Shown: positions 8,728-17,374 of the stretch, piece after piece
How the letters are laid out: every line of letters starts with the position of its first letter
How positions within the stretch are numbered: position 1 is the stretch's first letter
Assembly: GCA_963747775.1 (NCBI GenBank)
Contig: CAVVGT010000016.1
Span: 620,001 to 684,000 of the forward strand
From: JAGVSZ01 sp963747775
GTDB taxonomy: Bacteria > Pseudomonadota > Gammaproteobacteria > Burkholderiales > SG8-39
DNA length: 64,000 nucleotides
Direction: 5' to 3'
The notes under the pieces: generated by a model
Told to the model about the DNA's origin: nothing
Seen by the model: the letters and a program-made list of their open reading frames with translations, nothing else
Databases searched by the model: none
Made by a program: the position numbers and the translations under genes

Positions 8728-9331
8728 CCGCGCCCATGAGGGCTGAAACGGCCGGGATTCCCGCGCGTTCGATCGGACGCCCGGACAGTGTCGCCTTCAG
8801 CGCGGCCCGTTCGTCCTTCGCCGCGTAGATGGCGAGGTTGACCGGGACCTCGTCCCATTCGACCCGCAGCACCGGGACGGCCCGGGCCTCGTCGCCGCAG
8901 TAGTGACGCACCTCGGACACGTCATATGGCACGTTCCGATTCAGCAGGAACAGCTCGACCGCCTTGAGATCATCCGTGAACAGCTGGAGGTCGACATCGG
9001 CGTAGCGCCCGGCCGTGCCCTTGAGGACCGGACCCGAGAGGTACGGCCGGAACACGGCGAGGGCGTGCATCGCGTCGAGCGCCACCTCGCGCAGGGCGCG
9101 GACGCGGTCGCGTTGCTCGTCGCCCTGGTAGAGCGACTGGTATGCGCGCAGCTCCGCCTCGACTTCCTCGTTGGCGGGCAGCGATTCCGTATCCCCGGCG
9201 CCGAGCTGCCGGGCGGCCTTGCGCTTCGCCAGTGCGAAATTGTCGACGCCGTCTTCCGCCATCAAGCGCGCGGCGACGGCGGCAATCCGGGCGCGCATGT
9301 GCGACTGCTTCGTTCTGTTCTCTCGAGCCAT
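8720..9331 (-). CDS. Conserved hypothetical protein, possibly nucleotidyltransferase-like
   Basis: A 203-residue cytoplasmic protein with no signal or membrane segment. The first 80 residues are helical and basic (AKRKAARQLGA); the second half has the pattern GPVLKGTAGRYADVDLQLF, which resembles the GS...DVDL core of nucleotidyltransferase folds, but I see no complete catalytic set. It starts divergently from mpl and its end overlaps the tlpA start by 8 nt, so it is likely the first gene of the run leading to accB. Function is not known. Confidence 0.75.
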   Translation of the reverse strand: MARENRTKQSHMRARIAAVAARLMAEDGVDNFALAKRKAARQLGAGDTESLPANEEVEAELRAYQSLYQGDEQRDRVRALREVALDAMHALAVFRPYLSGPVLKGTAGRYADVDLQLFTDDLKAVELFLLNRNVPYDVSEVRHYCGDEARAVPVLRVEWDEVPVNLAIYAAKDERAALKATLSGRPIERAGIPAVSALMGADG

Positions 9332-9394
9332 CGTGCGGTGCCCTGCGCGCTCCGCCGTCGATCATACCGCACCGGAATTGGGCGAACGACCGCT

Positions 9395-9400
9395 TACAAT
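9395..9400 (+). promoter_or_regulatory. Putative -10 box of mpl
   Basis: TACAAT ends 8 nt before the mpl ATG, which would put transcription start at or next to the initiation codon and imply a leaderless or nearly leaderless mRNA. No convincing -35 hexamer is seen. No Shine-Dalgarno sequence fits before this ATG, which is consistent with that reading. Confidence 0.4.
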
Positions 9401-9408
9401 CCGCCCGC

Positions 9409-10761
9409 ATGCACCTGCACATCCTCGGGATCTGCGGCACCTTCATGGGCGGCCTCGCGCTGCTCGCGCGCGACGCCGGGCACCGCGTAACCGGCTGCGA
9501 CGCGAACGTGTATCCGCCGATGAGCACACAACTCGCCGCGCAGGCGATCGAGATCGTCGAAGGCTACGGTGCCGACCAGACTGCTTTTGCCCCCGACCTC
9601 TGGGTGATCGGCAACGTGGTGACACGGGGCAACCCGCTCATGGAGGCGATCCTCGACCGCGGCGAGCGGTACGTCTCCGGTCCGCAGTGGCTCGCCGAGA
9701 ACGTGCTGGCGGGCAAGCACGTGGTGGCGGTGGCCGGTACCCACGGGAAGACCACTACGACGGCGATGCTTGCCTGGATCCTCGAGCGCGACGGGAAGCG
9801 TCCGGGTTTCCTGGTCGGCGGCGTGCCGAACGACTTCGGCGTCTCGGCGCGACCCGCGCCGGGAGCGCTCTTCGTCATCGAAGCGGACGAGTACGACACC
9901 GCGTTCTTCGACAAGCGCTCGAAGTTCGTGCACTACCCGGCGCGGACCGCGATCCTGAACAACCTCGAGTTCGACCACGCCGACATTTTCCCGGACCTCG
10001 CCGCGATCGAGACCCAGTTCCATCACTTCGTGCGCATGCTCCCGCGCTCGGCCCGGATCGTCGCCAACGGCGCGGACGCGGCCCTGGCGCGGGTGCTGGC
10101 GCGCGGTTGCTGGTCGGAGCTCGAGCGGTTCGACGCCGTCGACGGCTGGTCGAGCCGGCAGGCAGAAGGTGGATCGTTCGACGTCCTCTGGCGCGGCGAG
10201 CCGGCCGGACGCGTCGATTGGGATCTCACCGGGGACCACAATCGCGCGAACGCGCTCGCGGCGATCGCCGCGGCTCGCCACGTGGGCGTGGAGCCGGACG
10301 CCGCCATCGCGGCGCTGAACCGTTTCGGCGGCGTAAAGCGGCGCATGGAAGTGCGCGGCGTCGCGCAGGGCGTGACCGTTTACGACGACTTCGCGCATCA
10401 CCCGACTGCCATCCGCACGACGCTGGCCGGCCTGCGACGCGCCGTCGGCACGGCGCGGATCCTCGCGGTGCTCGAACCGCGCTCGAATACGATGAAGCTC
10501 GGGGTGATGAACGAGGCGCTTCCCGACAGCCTCGCCGGCGCCGAGCGCGTCTTCTGCTTTACGAAGAACCTGGGTTGGGACGCCGCGGCCGCGCTCGCGC
10601 CGCTCGGCAGCCGCGCGGAATGCCACGCGGATCTGGGAACACTGGTGCAGGCGATCGCGCGCGAGGCGCGGTCCGGCGATCACATTTTAGTCATGTCGAA
10701 CGGGGGCTTCGGCGGCATCCACGAGAAGCTGCTCGACCGCCTCGCGGCGGACGACCGGTGA
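9409..10761 (+). CDS. mpl: UDP-N-acetylmuramate:L-Ala-gamma-D-Glu-meso-DAP ligase Mpl
   Basis: A 450-residue Mur-ligase family enzyme that recycles the murein tripeptide by attaching it to UDP-MurNAc. The N-terminus MHLHILGICGTFMGGLA is diagnostic of Mpl rather than MurC, the ATP loop is GTHGKTTTT near residue 110, and the C-terminal domain carries VYDDFAHHPTA. The following gene starts within its stop codon (GTGA), so mpl and yqiA are translationally coupled. Confidence 0.95.
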   Translation: MHLHILGICGTFMGGLALLARDAGHRVTGCDANVYPPMSTQLAAQAIEIVEGYGADQTAFAPDLWVIGNVVTRGNPLMEAILDRGERYVSGPQWLAENVLAGKHVVAVAGTHGKTTTTAMLAWILERDGKRPGFLVGGVPNDFGVSARPAPGALFVIEADEYDTAFFDKRSKFVHYPARTAILNNLEFDHADIFPDLAAIETQFHHFVRMLPRSARIVANGADAALARVLARGCWSELERFDAVDGWSSRQAEGGSFDVLWRGEPAGRVDWDLTGDHNRANALAAIAAARHVGVEPDAAIAALNRFGGVKRRMEVRGVAQGVTVYDDFAHHPTAIRTTLAGLRRAVGTARILAVLEPRSNTMKLGVMNEALPDSLAGAERVFCFTKNLGWDAAAALAPLGSRAECHADLGTLVQAIAREARSGDHILVMSNGGFGGIHEKLLDRLAADDR

Positions 10762-11333
10762 CTATCGTCTATCTGCACGGCTTCAACAGCGGGCCGCAAT
10801 CACGCAAGGCGCAGTTCATGCATCGGTACATGACCGAGCGGGGCCTCGGGGCGCGCTTCGTCTGTCCCGAGCTTCCGCCCCACCCCGACGACGCCATCGC
10901 GCTGGCCGAACGCGAGATGGCGCGCGCTGCGGACGGAGGCGTGACGCTGGTCGGGAGCTCCCTAGGCGGGTTCTATGCGACCCATCTCGCGGAGAAGCAC
11001 GGCGTCCGCGCGGTGCTCCTCAATCCCGCCGTCCGGCCGGGTCGCGACCTCGAAAGCTACCTGGGCATTCAGCGCAACCTTTACACCGGCGGGGAATACG
11101 AGCTCACACGCGAGCACATTGCTGCCTGGCGCCGCCTGGACGTCGCCGTGGTCCATTCCGAGCGCTATCTGCTCATCGTCGAGACCGGTGACGAAGTCCT
11201 CGACTACCGCGAGGCGGTCGCGCGGTATGCCGGCGCGCGGCAGGTGGTCGTGGCGGGTGGCGATCACGCGCTCCAGAGCTTTCCCGAGCATCTGCCGCTG
11301 ATCCTCGAGTTCGCCGGACTGCAGGTGCGATGA
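10758..11333 (+). CDS. yqiA: YqiA/YcfP-type esterase
   Basis: A 191-residue alpha/beta hydrolase. The N-terminal IVYLHGFNSGPQS and the nucleophile elbow GSSLGG near residue 66 are typical of the YqiA family; a conserved Asp (ETGDEV) and the His in GGDHAL complete a plausible triad. I chose the GTG at 10758 that overlaps the mpl stop because it gives the family N-terminus (MTIVYLHGF). The natural substrate is not known. A gap of 25 nt leads to the RNase II gene, so the three form one likely operon. Confidence 0.88.
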   Translation: MTIVYLHGFNSGPQSRKAQFMHRYMTERGLGARFVCPELPPHPDDAIALAEREMARAADGGVTLVGSSLGGFYATHLAEKHGVRAVLLNPAVRPGRDLESYLGIQRNLYTGGEYELTREHIAAWRRLDVAVVHSERYLLIVETGDEVLDYREAVARYAGARQVVVAGGDHALQSFPEHLPLILEFAGLQVR

Positions 11334-11358
11334 GCTTCCGCCCGCGACGCCACGACCG

Positions 11359-13215
11359 ATGAACGTTCTTTACGAAGAAACCGGCAGCTTCAAGGTCGCC
11401 GCCGTGCTCACCGAGCACGATGCGTCGCTCCACATCGAGGCGCCGCACGGCAAGCGGGCGAAGATCAAGTCCGCGAACGTTTTGCTGCGCTTCGACGACG
11501 CCCGCCTCGACACCTTCCTCGACCGGGCCGAGGCGATCGCGCAGGACATCGATACCGATTTCCTCTGGGAGGCGTGCGGCGAGACCGAGTTCGCTTTCCT
11601 CGATCTCGCCCGGGAATACCACGGACGTGCTCCAGCGCCGCTGGAAGCCGCGGCAATCCTGCTCAAGCTGCACGCGGCGCCGATGTACTTCCATCGCAAG
11701 GGCAGGGGCCGCTTCAAGGCGGCTCCCCCGGAAACGCTGAAGGCGGCGCTGGCCGGGCTGGAGCGCAAGCGCCAACAGCAGACGCAGATCGAGGCGTGGG
11801 TCAACGAGCTCAAGCGCGGCGCGCTGCCCGAAGCCATCCGGGCGTTGTTGCCGCAGCTCCTCTATCAGCCCGACCGCAATCGCGCCGAAACCAAAGCGTT
11901 CGAACAGGCGTGCGCGGAGCTCGGGTTGTCGCCGGCGCGACTTCTCGAGCGCTGCGGCGCGCTCCCGTCGACGCACGACTACCACCTCGGTCGGTTCCTC
12001 TTCGCGCACTACCCGAGAGGCACCGACTTCCCGGAAGTCGCTCCGCCGGTGGTGCCGACCGAGCTTCCGATCGCAGCGGTCGCGGCGTTCAGCCTCGACG
12101 ATGCGACGACGACGGAGATCGACGACGCACTCTCGGTGACGCGCCGCGAGGACGGAATGGTGCGAATCGGGGTACACATCGCGGCGCCGGGCCTGGGCTT
12201 TGCGCCTGGCAGCGAGATCGATCGGATCGCGCGCGAGCGACTCTCCACCGCCTACATGCCGGGCACGAAGATCACGATGCTCCCGCCGGTGGTCGTCGAC
12301 GGCTTCTCGCTGATCGAAGACGGTCCACGCGCGGCGGTGTCGCTCTACCTCGACGTCGATCCGAGCTCCCTCGTCGTGCGTGGCGAGGAGACGCGCATCG
12401 AGCGGGTGCCGATCGCGGAGAACCTCCGGCACCACGAGGTCGACCTGTTGAACGATGCGCTCGCCGAAGACCATCCGGCCGCCGGGGTTCCGTTCGCTGC
12501 CGAGCTCGAGTTCCTGCACCGCTTCGCGCTCGTGCTTCAGGCCGGGCGCGGAAAGACCGCCAACCAGGTTGATCGCACCGAGTACAGCTTTTACGTCGAG
12601 AACGACCACGTGACGATCACCGAGCGCAAGCGCGGGTCACCGCTCGACAAGCTCGTGGCCGAGCTGATGATCCTGGTCAATCGGTCCTGGGGAAAAGTGC
12701 TCGATGATCGCGGGGTCGCGGCCATCTATCGTGCGCAGGGCGACGGCAAGGTGCGCATGACGACGGTCGCCGCCGAGCACCAGGGGCTGGGGGTATCGCA
12801 CTACGCCTGGTCCAGCTCGCCGCTGCGCCGCTATGTGGACCTGGTGAACCAGTGGCAGCTCCTCGCGTGCCTGCGCGGGGAGCCGCCCCCGTTCGGACGC
12901 AAGTCGGCCGACCTGCTCGCCGTGGTGCGCGATTTCGAGGTGACGTATGCGGCCCTGGACGAGTTCCAGCGGCAGATGGAGCACTATTGGTGCCTGCGCT
13001 GGCTGATTCAGGAAGGGGTCTCGATATCCGGGGCCGAAGTCATCCGCGAGAATCTTGTCAAGCTGGCGCACATCCCGCTGTACGCGCGGGTTCCGTCGCT
13101 CCCGGAGCTTCCGCCGGGCACGCCGGTCGAAGTCGAGGTGGTGGACGTGGATCTGATTGACACCCATGTGCGCTGCGTCTATAAGAAGCCTCAAGAAAAA
13201 CGAGAAGTCGCCTGA
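11359..13215 (+). CDS. RNase II family (RNB) 3'-5' exoribonuclease
   Basis: A 618-residue protein with an RNB catalytic domain: the Asp cluster FSLDDATTTEIDDALS begins near residue 245, followed by GVHIAAP and YMPGTKITMLP, and later SSSPLRRYVDLVNQWQL. The N-terminal 200 residues are divergent and lack a clear cold-shock domain; the C-terminal part is a short beta-rich segment that could be S1-like. It most resembles the betaproteobacterial VacB/RNase II family proteins, shorter than RNase R. It degrades structured or unstructured RNA from the 3' end by homology. Confidence 0.92.
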   Translation: MNVLYEETGSFKVAAVLTEHDASLHIEAPHGKRAKIKSANVLLRFDDARLDTFLDRAEAIAQDIDTDFLWEACGETEFAFLDLAREYHGRAPAPLEAAAILLKLHAAPMYFHRKGRGRFKAAPPETLKAALAGLERKRQQQTQIEAWVNELKRGALPEAIRALLPQLLYQPDRNRAETKAFEQACAELGLSPARLLERCGALPSTHDYHLGRFLFAHYPRGTDFPEVAPPVVPTELPIAAVAAFSLDDATTTEIDDALSVTRREDGMVRIGVHIAAPGLGFAPGSEIDRIARERLSTAYMPGTKITMLPPVVVDGFSLIEDGPRAAVSLYLDVDPSSLVVRGEETRIERVPIAENLRHHEVDLLNDALAEDHPAAGVPFAAELEFLHRFALVLQAGRGKTANQVDRTEYSFYVENDHVTITERKRGSPLDKLVAELMILVNRSWGKVLDDRGVAAIYRAQGDGKVRMTTVAAEHQGLGVSHYAWSSSPLRRYVDLVNQWQLLACLRGEPPPFGRKSADLLAVVRDFEVTYAALDEFQRQMEHYWCLRWLIQEGVSISGAEVIRENLVKLAHIPLYARVPSLPELPPGTPVEVEVVDVDLIDTHVRCVYKKPQEKREVA

Positions 13216-13259
13216 AAAAGACAACCTAATATATTGATTTAACAGTAATAGAGACGGGC

Positions 13260-14177
13260 TTGTTGGTCTTCTCAGAGACTCCGCGCCGGGCCTCGCGCGC
13301 AGCACTGGCCGAGCCGCCGGCGCCGATGCTGACGCCGCTATTGGGCACGGCCCTCGCGGCGTCGATCATCCTCCATGGTGCGCTGCTCGCGATGCGGTTC
13401 GGATTTCCGGACGCGACCAAGCTGCGCACACCGCCGCAGACGCTGGACGTGGTGCTGGTCAATAGCAAGTCGGCAACGCGTCCGACCAAGCCCGATGCGC
13501 TGGCGCAGGCGAACCTCGACGGCGGTGGCAACACCGACGCGGACCGGCGCGCCAAGACACCGTTGCCGGTGACGCGCGAGGTCGAACGCGGCGAGGACGC
13601 CAAACGCGCGCGCAAGCGCGTCGAGAGCCTCGAGGCGAAGCAACGCCAGCTGATGACCCAGCTCGCCCAGGCGAAGGCGGCGGTGCCGGTCGAGCAGGCG
13701 AAGCCCACCCCCGCCCCGGATGCGCCGGCACCGGTGGCCGGCGCGGACCTGATGACCTCGGCACTCGCTCTGGCGCGGATGGAAGCGCAGATCGCCCGAC
13801 AGATCGACGAATACAACAAGCGCCCGCGCAAGCAGTTTGTCGGGGCACGCGCGTCCGAATCGCGCTTCGCGATGTACGTCGAAGATTGGCGCCGGAAAGT
13901 CGAGCGCGTCGGCAACCTCAACTATCCGGACGGGGCGCGCGGGCGGGTCTACGGCAGCCTGCGGGTCACCGTGTCCATCAAGCCGGACGGCACCATCGAC
14001 GAGATCCAGGTCGACCGTCCGTCCGAGCACAAGATCCTGAACGAGGCGGCGCTGAAGATCGTGCGCCTTGCCGCCCCGTATGCGCCATTCCCGCCGGAGA
14101 TCCGGCGTGACACCGACATCCTGGTGATCACCCGCACGTGGACGTTCGCACCCGGCGACAAGCTCTACAACGAGTAA
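13260..14177 (+). CDS. TonB family energy transducer
   Basis: A 305-residue protein with a single N-terminal membrane segment (around residues 25-45), a central charged region likely to form a coiled coil (EAKQRQLMTQLAQAK) and Pro/Ala linker, and a C-terminal TonB domain with YPDGARGRVYGSLRVTVSIK. The start is uncertain: the frame opens with TTG at 13260, while an ATG at 13326 is 22 codons later. The preceding 55 bp are strikingly AT-rich, suggesting a promoter there. It probably transmits proton-motive force to outer-membrane receptors, but no receptor or ExbBD genes are nearby. Confidence 0.85.
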   Translation: MLVFSETPRRASRAALAEPPAPMLTPLLGTALAASIILHGALLAMRFGFPDATKLRTPPQTLDVVLVNSKSATRPTKPDALAQANLDGGGNTDADRRAKTPLPVTREVERGEDAKRARKRVESLEAKQRQLMTQLAQAKAAVPVEQAKPTPAPDAPAPVAGADLMTSALALARMEAQIARQIDEYNKRPRKQFVGARASESRFAMYVEDWRRKVERVGNLNYPDGARGRVYGSLRVTVSIKPDGTIDEIQVDRPSEHKILNEAALKIVRLAAPYAPFPPEIRRDTDILVITRTWTFAPGDKLYNE

Positions 14178-14231
14178 CGGACCTCTGCAAGGCTACGCTT
14201 GGGGCGGAATCTTGCCCGCAATCGGGAAATC

Positions 14232-14257
14232 GCAAGAGGGACTGTGGCTCCTCTTGC
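14232..14257. other. 8-bp hairpin between tonB and mtgA
   Basis: GCAAGAGG at 14232-14239 pairs with CCTCTTGC at 14250-14257 around a 10-nt loop. No T run follows, so it is not a classical terminator. It occupies the tonB-mtgA gap, the place where aroE is found in many betaproteobacteria; nothing recognisable as aroE remains in the 109 bp. Confidence 0.35.
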
Positions 14258-14286
14258 AGAGCCCCGCTGATCGTTCCGCCGGCCGC

Positions 14287-14991
14287 GTGAAGTTCCTCGC
14301 CCGGATCTGGAAAGGCTTCGCGTACACGGTCGGGGCGATCGTCCTGGCCTGCCTCCTCGTTCAGGGCTGGTATCTCGGCTGGGTGCTGTACTGGAACGCC
14401 TACAACCCGCGCTCGACCAGCTTCATGGAGCAGCGGCTCGACCAACTACGGGCGATCCAACCGAACGCGGCGCTGAAGCATCAGTGGACCGACTACGATC
14501 GCATATCGGCGCATCTCAAGCGTGCCGTGGTCGCGGCCGAGGACGCGAAGTTCCTCGACCACGAGGGATTCGACTGGGAAGGTATCCAGCGCGCCATCGA
14601 GAAGAACCAGAAGCGCGGCAAGCCGGTCGCCGGCGGGTCCACCATCAGCCAGCAGCTCGCGAAGAATCTGTTCCTGTCGGGCGACCGGAGCATCGTGCGC
14701 AAGGGGCAGGAAGCCGCCATCACGCTCATGCTGGAGACGGTCATGAGCAAACGGCGCATTCTCGAGCTCTATCTGAACGTCGCCGAGTGGGGCGAGGGCG
14801 TGTTTGGCGCGGAGGCGGCTGCGCGCCACTACTTCGGCGCGAGCGCGGCGAGCCTGTCTCCGGCCCAGTCGGCCCGGCTCGCGGCCATGCTGCCGCGGCC
14901 GCGCTTCTACGATCGGAACCGGGGCTCGCCGTACCTCGCGTCGTACACGGAGCGGATCCTCGCGCGCATGCCCTCCGCGCAGGTGCCTTGA
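14287..14991 (+). CDS. mtgA: Monofunctional biosynthetic peptidoglycan transglycosylase
   Basis: A 234-residue GT51 enzyme anchored by one N-terminal helix (about 8-30). It carries the glycosyltransferase motifs AVVAAEDAKFLDHEGFDW, GGSTISQQLAKNLFLSG, and RRILELYLNVAEWGEGVFG, and lacks a transpeptidase domain. It polymerises lipid II in the periplasm. I favour the GTG at 14287 because it gives the usual short cytoplasmic tail; an ATG 25 codons upstream at 14212 is possible but adds an atypical extension. Confidence 0.94.
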   Translation: MKFLARIWKGFAYTVGAIVLACLLVQGWYLGWVLYWNAYNPRSTSFMEQRLDQLRAIQPNAALKHQWTDYDRISAHLKRAVVAAEDAKFLDHEGFDWEGIQRAIEKNQKRGKPVAGGSTISQQLAKNLFLSGDRSIVRKGQEAAITLMLETVMSKRRILELYLNVAEWGEGVFGAEAAARHYFGASAASLSPAQSARLAAMLPRPRFYDRNRGSPYLASYTERILARMPSAQVP

Positions 14992-15008
14992 AGGCAGGGG
15001 AGAGGACG

Positions 15009-15971
15009 ATGGACTTCTGGAAACTCGAGACGGGCCGCCCGGCGGTGACGATGGCTGCGGACCAGGCGCTGCCCGCCAAGGGCTACGCGTGGCTCGACCT
15101 CGCGTACGGTGAAGTCGAACACCTGCAGCCCCAGGTCGAGCGGCTCACGGGCGTGCGGATCTTCGACGATCACGTCGCCGACGCCGCCAACATCGCGCAC
15201 CCGTCGTTTTTCGACAATACCGACCAGTACGAGCTCGTGATCTTCCGCGGCCTCGCTCCGGAGTCGGGCGCGGAGAAGATCGTCACCCGGCCGATGACGC
15301 TTTTCAACTTCGATCGCCTGCTGGTGACGGTGAGGGCGTCCGACAGCCGCTCCGTGACGCACGTGAAGAGCCGCTTCCTCGCCACGCCGGCCAAGTCTCC
15401 AGGGAGTCCCGACGAGCTGATGCACCGCCTGCTCTCGTCGATGGTGGATCACTATCTCGAGCTGCGGCAGCCACTCACGCAGCGCCTCGACCGCTGGCAG
15501 AAGCTGCTGCTCGACCCGCGCAAGCCGTTTCGCGACTGGGCGAAGCTCCTGGAGAGCCGCACGGAGATCCGCAAACTGCAGCACCTGTGCGAGGAGCAGC
15601 GCGACGCGATCCAGGAGTGGCGCGATTACCGGATCGCGGACATCAGCCAGACGCTGCAGGTCAGGATGGCGGACCTCATCGAGCACGTCGAGCGGGTGTT
15701 GCACCATGTCCGCACGATCGAAGGCCAGGCCGAGTCGGCCGTGCAGATCTACTTCGCCTCGACCACCTATCGCACGAGCGAGATCATGCGGCTGCTCACG
15801 ATCATCACCGCGACCTTCATGCCGCTCACGCTGATCACCGGCCTCTTCGGCATGAACTTCGAGTTCATCCCCGGACTCCACTCACCGGGCGGGTTCTGGC
15901 TTTCGCTGCTCGGCATGCTCGGGGTGGTGGCGGCGATGCTTGTCTACTTCCGTTTCAGGCGCTGGCTGTAG
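15009..15971 (+). CDS. corA: CorA-type magnesium/divalent cation transporter
   Basis: A 320-residue inner-membrane transporter. The large N-terminal cytoplasmic domain is alpha/beta with long helices, and the C-terminus has two membrane helices separated by the signature GMN (near residue 281, GLFGMNFEFIPG). A good AGGGGAGAGG Shine-Dalgarno region precedes the ATG. It follows mtgA by 17 nt and converges with the MFS gene, overlapping it by 17 bp. With mgtE at 17.4 kb and mgtA at 50 kb, all three classical Mg2+ transporter families occur in this window. Confidence 0.93.
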   Translation: MDFWKLETGRPAVTMAADQALPAKGYAWLDLAYGEVEHLQPQVERLTGVRIFDDHVADAANIAHPSFFDNTDQYELVIFRGLAPESGAEKIVTRPMTLFNFDRLLVTVRASDSRSVTHVKSRFLATPAKSPGSPDELMHRLLSSMVDHYLELRQPLTQRLDRWQKLLLDPRKPFRDWAKLLESRTEIRKLQHLCEEQRDAIQEWRDYRIADISQTLQVRMADLIEHVERVLHHVRTIEGQAESAVQIYFASTTYRTSEIMRLLTIITATFMPLTLITGLFGMNFEFIPGLHSPGGFWLSLLGMLGVVAAMLVYFRFRRWL

Positions 15972-17292
15972 CCCGTCCGGCGCGGAGCGCCGCCCGCCGC
16001 CCGCGGTGCGGGTCGACGCCGGCCAGCACCGCGAGGCCGGCGACGAAGTAGACACCGGTGACGAGGATCGCCAGCCGATGATCGCCGCGCGAGAGCCAGC
16101 TCGCGAGCCCGTAGGTGACCGGCCCCAGGATTGACGAGAGCTTTACCGCGAATCCCCACAGCCCAAAGAACTCCGCGCGCCGATCGCGCGGGCTCAGGAA
16201 GCCGACGAGGGCGCGGCCCGCCGACTGCGACGCGCCGAGGCAGAGGCCGGCGAGATTCGCCGCCACCCAGAACGTCGCTCTATCGGTGGCCCACCACGCG
16301 ATCACCACCGTCGCGATCCAGCCCACGAGCGTCAGTGCGATCGTCCGCACGTGTCCGAGGCGGTCCTGGACCTGGCCGAAGGCGATCGCCCCGAGCGCAG
16401 CGGTCACGTTGACCGCGAGGATCAGCATGATCGAGTCGCTGGTGGTGAAGCCCATGGCCTGCTGCGCGTAGATCGCGGCAAGCGCAACGACCGCCTGCAC
16501 GCCCGCCTGGTAGCAGACCAGGCACACGAGGAAGCGCGCGAGATCCCGGTACTGGCGCGCGTGTCGGGCCGTCTCCGCGAAGCGGCCCAGCGCTTCGGCG
16601 ACGAGGCCGCGCGCCGGGGCCGGCTGTGGCGCGGCGCGCTCGCGGAGCCAGATGAGCGTCGGCAGGCTGGCGACCAGGAAGATTGCTGCGGTGATGAGCA
16701 TGGTGACGGGGACGAAGCGATCGGCCGTCTCGCCACGCGCTTGGGCCGCGGTGACGTAGGCGAGGCTCGCGCCGAGCGAGACGAGGCCGCCGATGTAACC
16801 CAGCCCCCATCCCCAACCCGACACCTTGCCGAGCGCCCTCCCCTTCGCGAGCTCCGGCAGGAACGCAGCGATGAGATTCTCCCCCGTCGAGAAGAAGAAG
16901 TTCGAGGCCACCACGAGCACGCAAGTCAGCGTCAACGCCCCCGGCCCCGCCGTCGCGAGGGCGGCCGTGCATGCGACACAGCCGAGCGTGGTGAGGAAGA
17001 GCAGCTTCTTCTTCGTCGCATGGCGGTCGGCGTAGGCGCCGACGATCGGCGCGGTGACCATGACCGCGGCGTACGAGACCGCCAGTGTCAACGTCCACGC
17101 CAGCGTCGCCCATGGCGCGTCGCCGGCGACCACGGCGACAAAGTAGGCGTTGAAGACCGCCGTGATGACGACCGTGGTGTAACCCGAGTTGGCGAAGTCG
17201 TACATCGCCCACGCTACGACCTCGCGCGGACGCACACCCGGGGCAAGGAGGGGCGGCCGCACGCGATGGACAGCTGCTTCTCGGGCGGTCAT
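15955..17292 (-). CDS. MFS transporter of the UMF1 (Atg22-like) family
   Basis: A protein of about 445 residues with twelve predicted membrane helices. The N-terminal REVVAWAMYDFANSGYTTVV is typical of the UMF1 family, as are the GENLIAAFLPELA and SAGRALVGFLSP segments. Substrates of bacterial members are mostly unknown. The ATG at 17292 has an AAGGA very close upstream; a TTG at 17304 is an alternative. It diverges from mgtE, and the intergenic gap of about 80 bp holds both promoters. Confidence 0.9.
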   Translation of the reverse strand: MTAREAAVHRVRPPLLAPGVRPREVVAWAMYDFANSGYTTVVITAVFNAYFVAVVAGDAPWATLAWTLTLAVSYAAVMVTAPIVGAYADRHATKKKLLFLTTLGCVACTAALATAGPGALTLTCVLVVASNFFFSTGENLIAAFLPELAKGRALGKVSGWGWGLGYIGGLVSLGASLAYVTAAQARGETADRFVPVTMLITAAIFLVASLPTLIWLRERAAPQPAPARGLVAEALGRFAETARHARQYRDLARFLVCLVCYQAGVQAVVALAAIYAQQAMGFTTSDSIMLILAVNVTAALGAIAFGQVQDRLGHVRTIALTLVGWIATVVIAWWATDRATFWVAANLAGLCLGASQSAGRALVGFLSPRDRRAEFFGLWGFAVKLSSILGPVTYGLASWLSRGDHRLAILVTGVYFVAGLAVLAGVDPHRGRRAALRAGRATASA

Positions 17293-17374
17293 TTTCCTTC
17301 GCAATCATACAGGCGGGGGTTATCCTACGACCCGCGCGAGCGGGCACTTACACGGGCACGTCACGCGCGACGTC

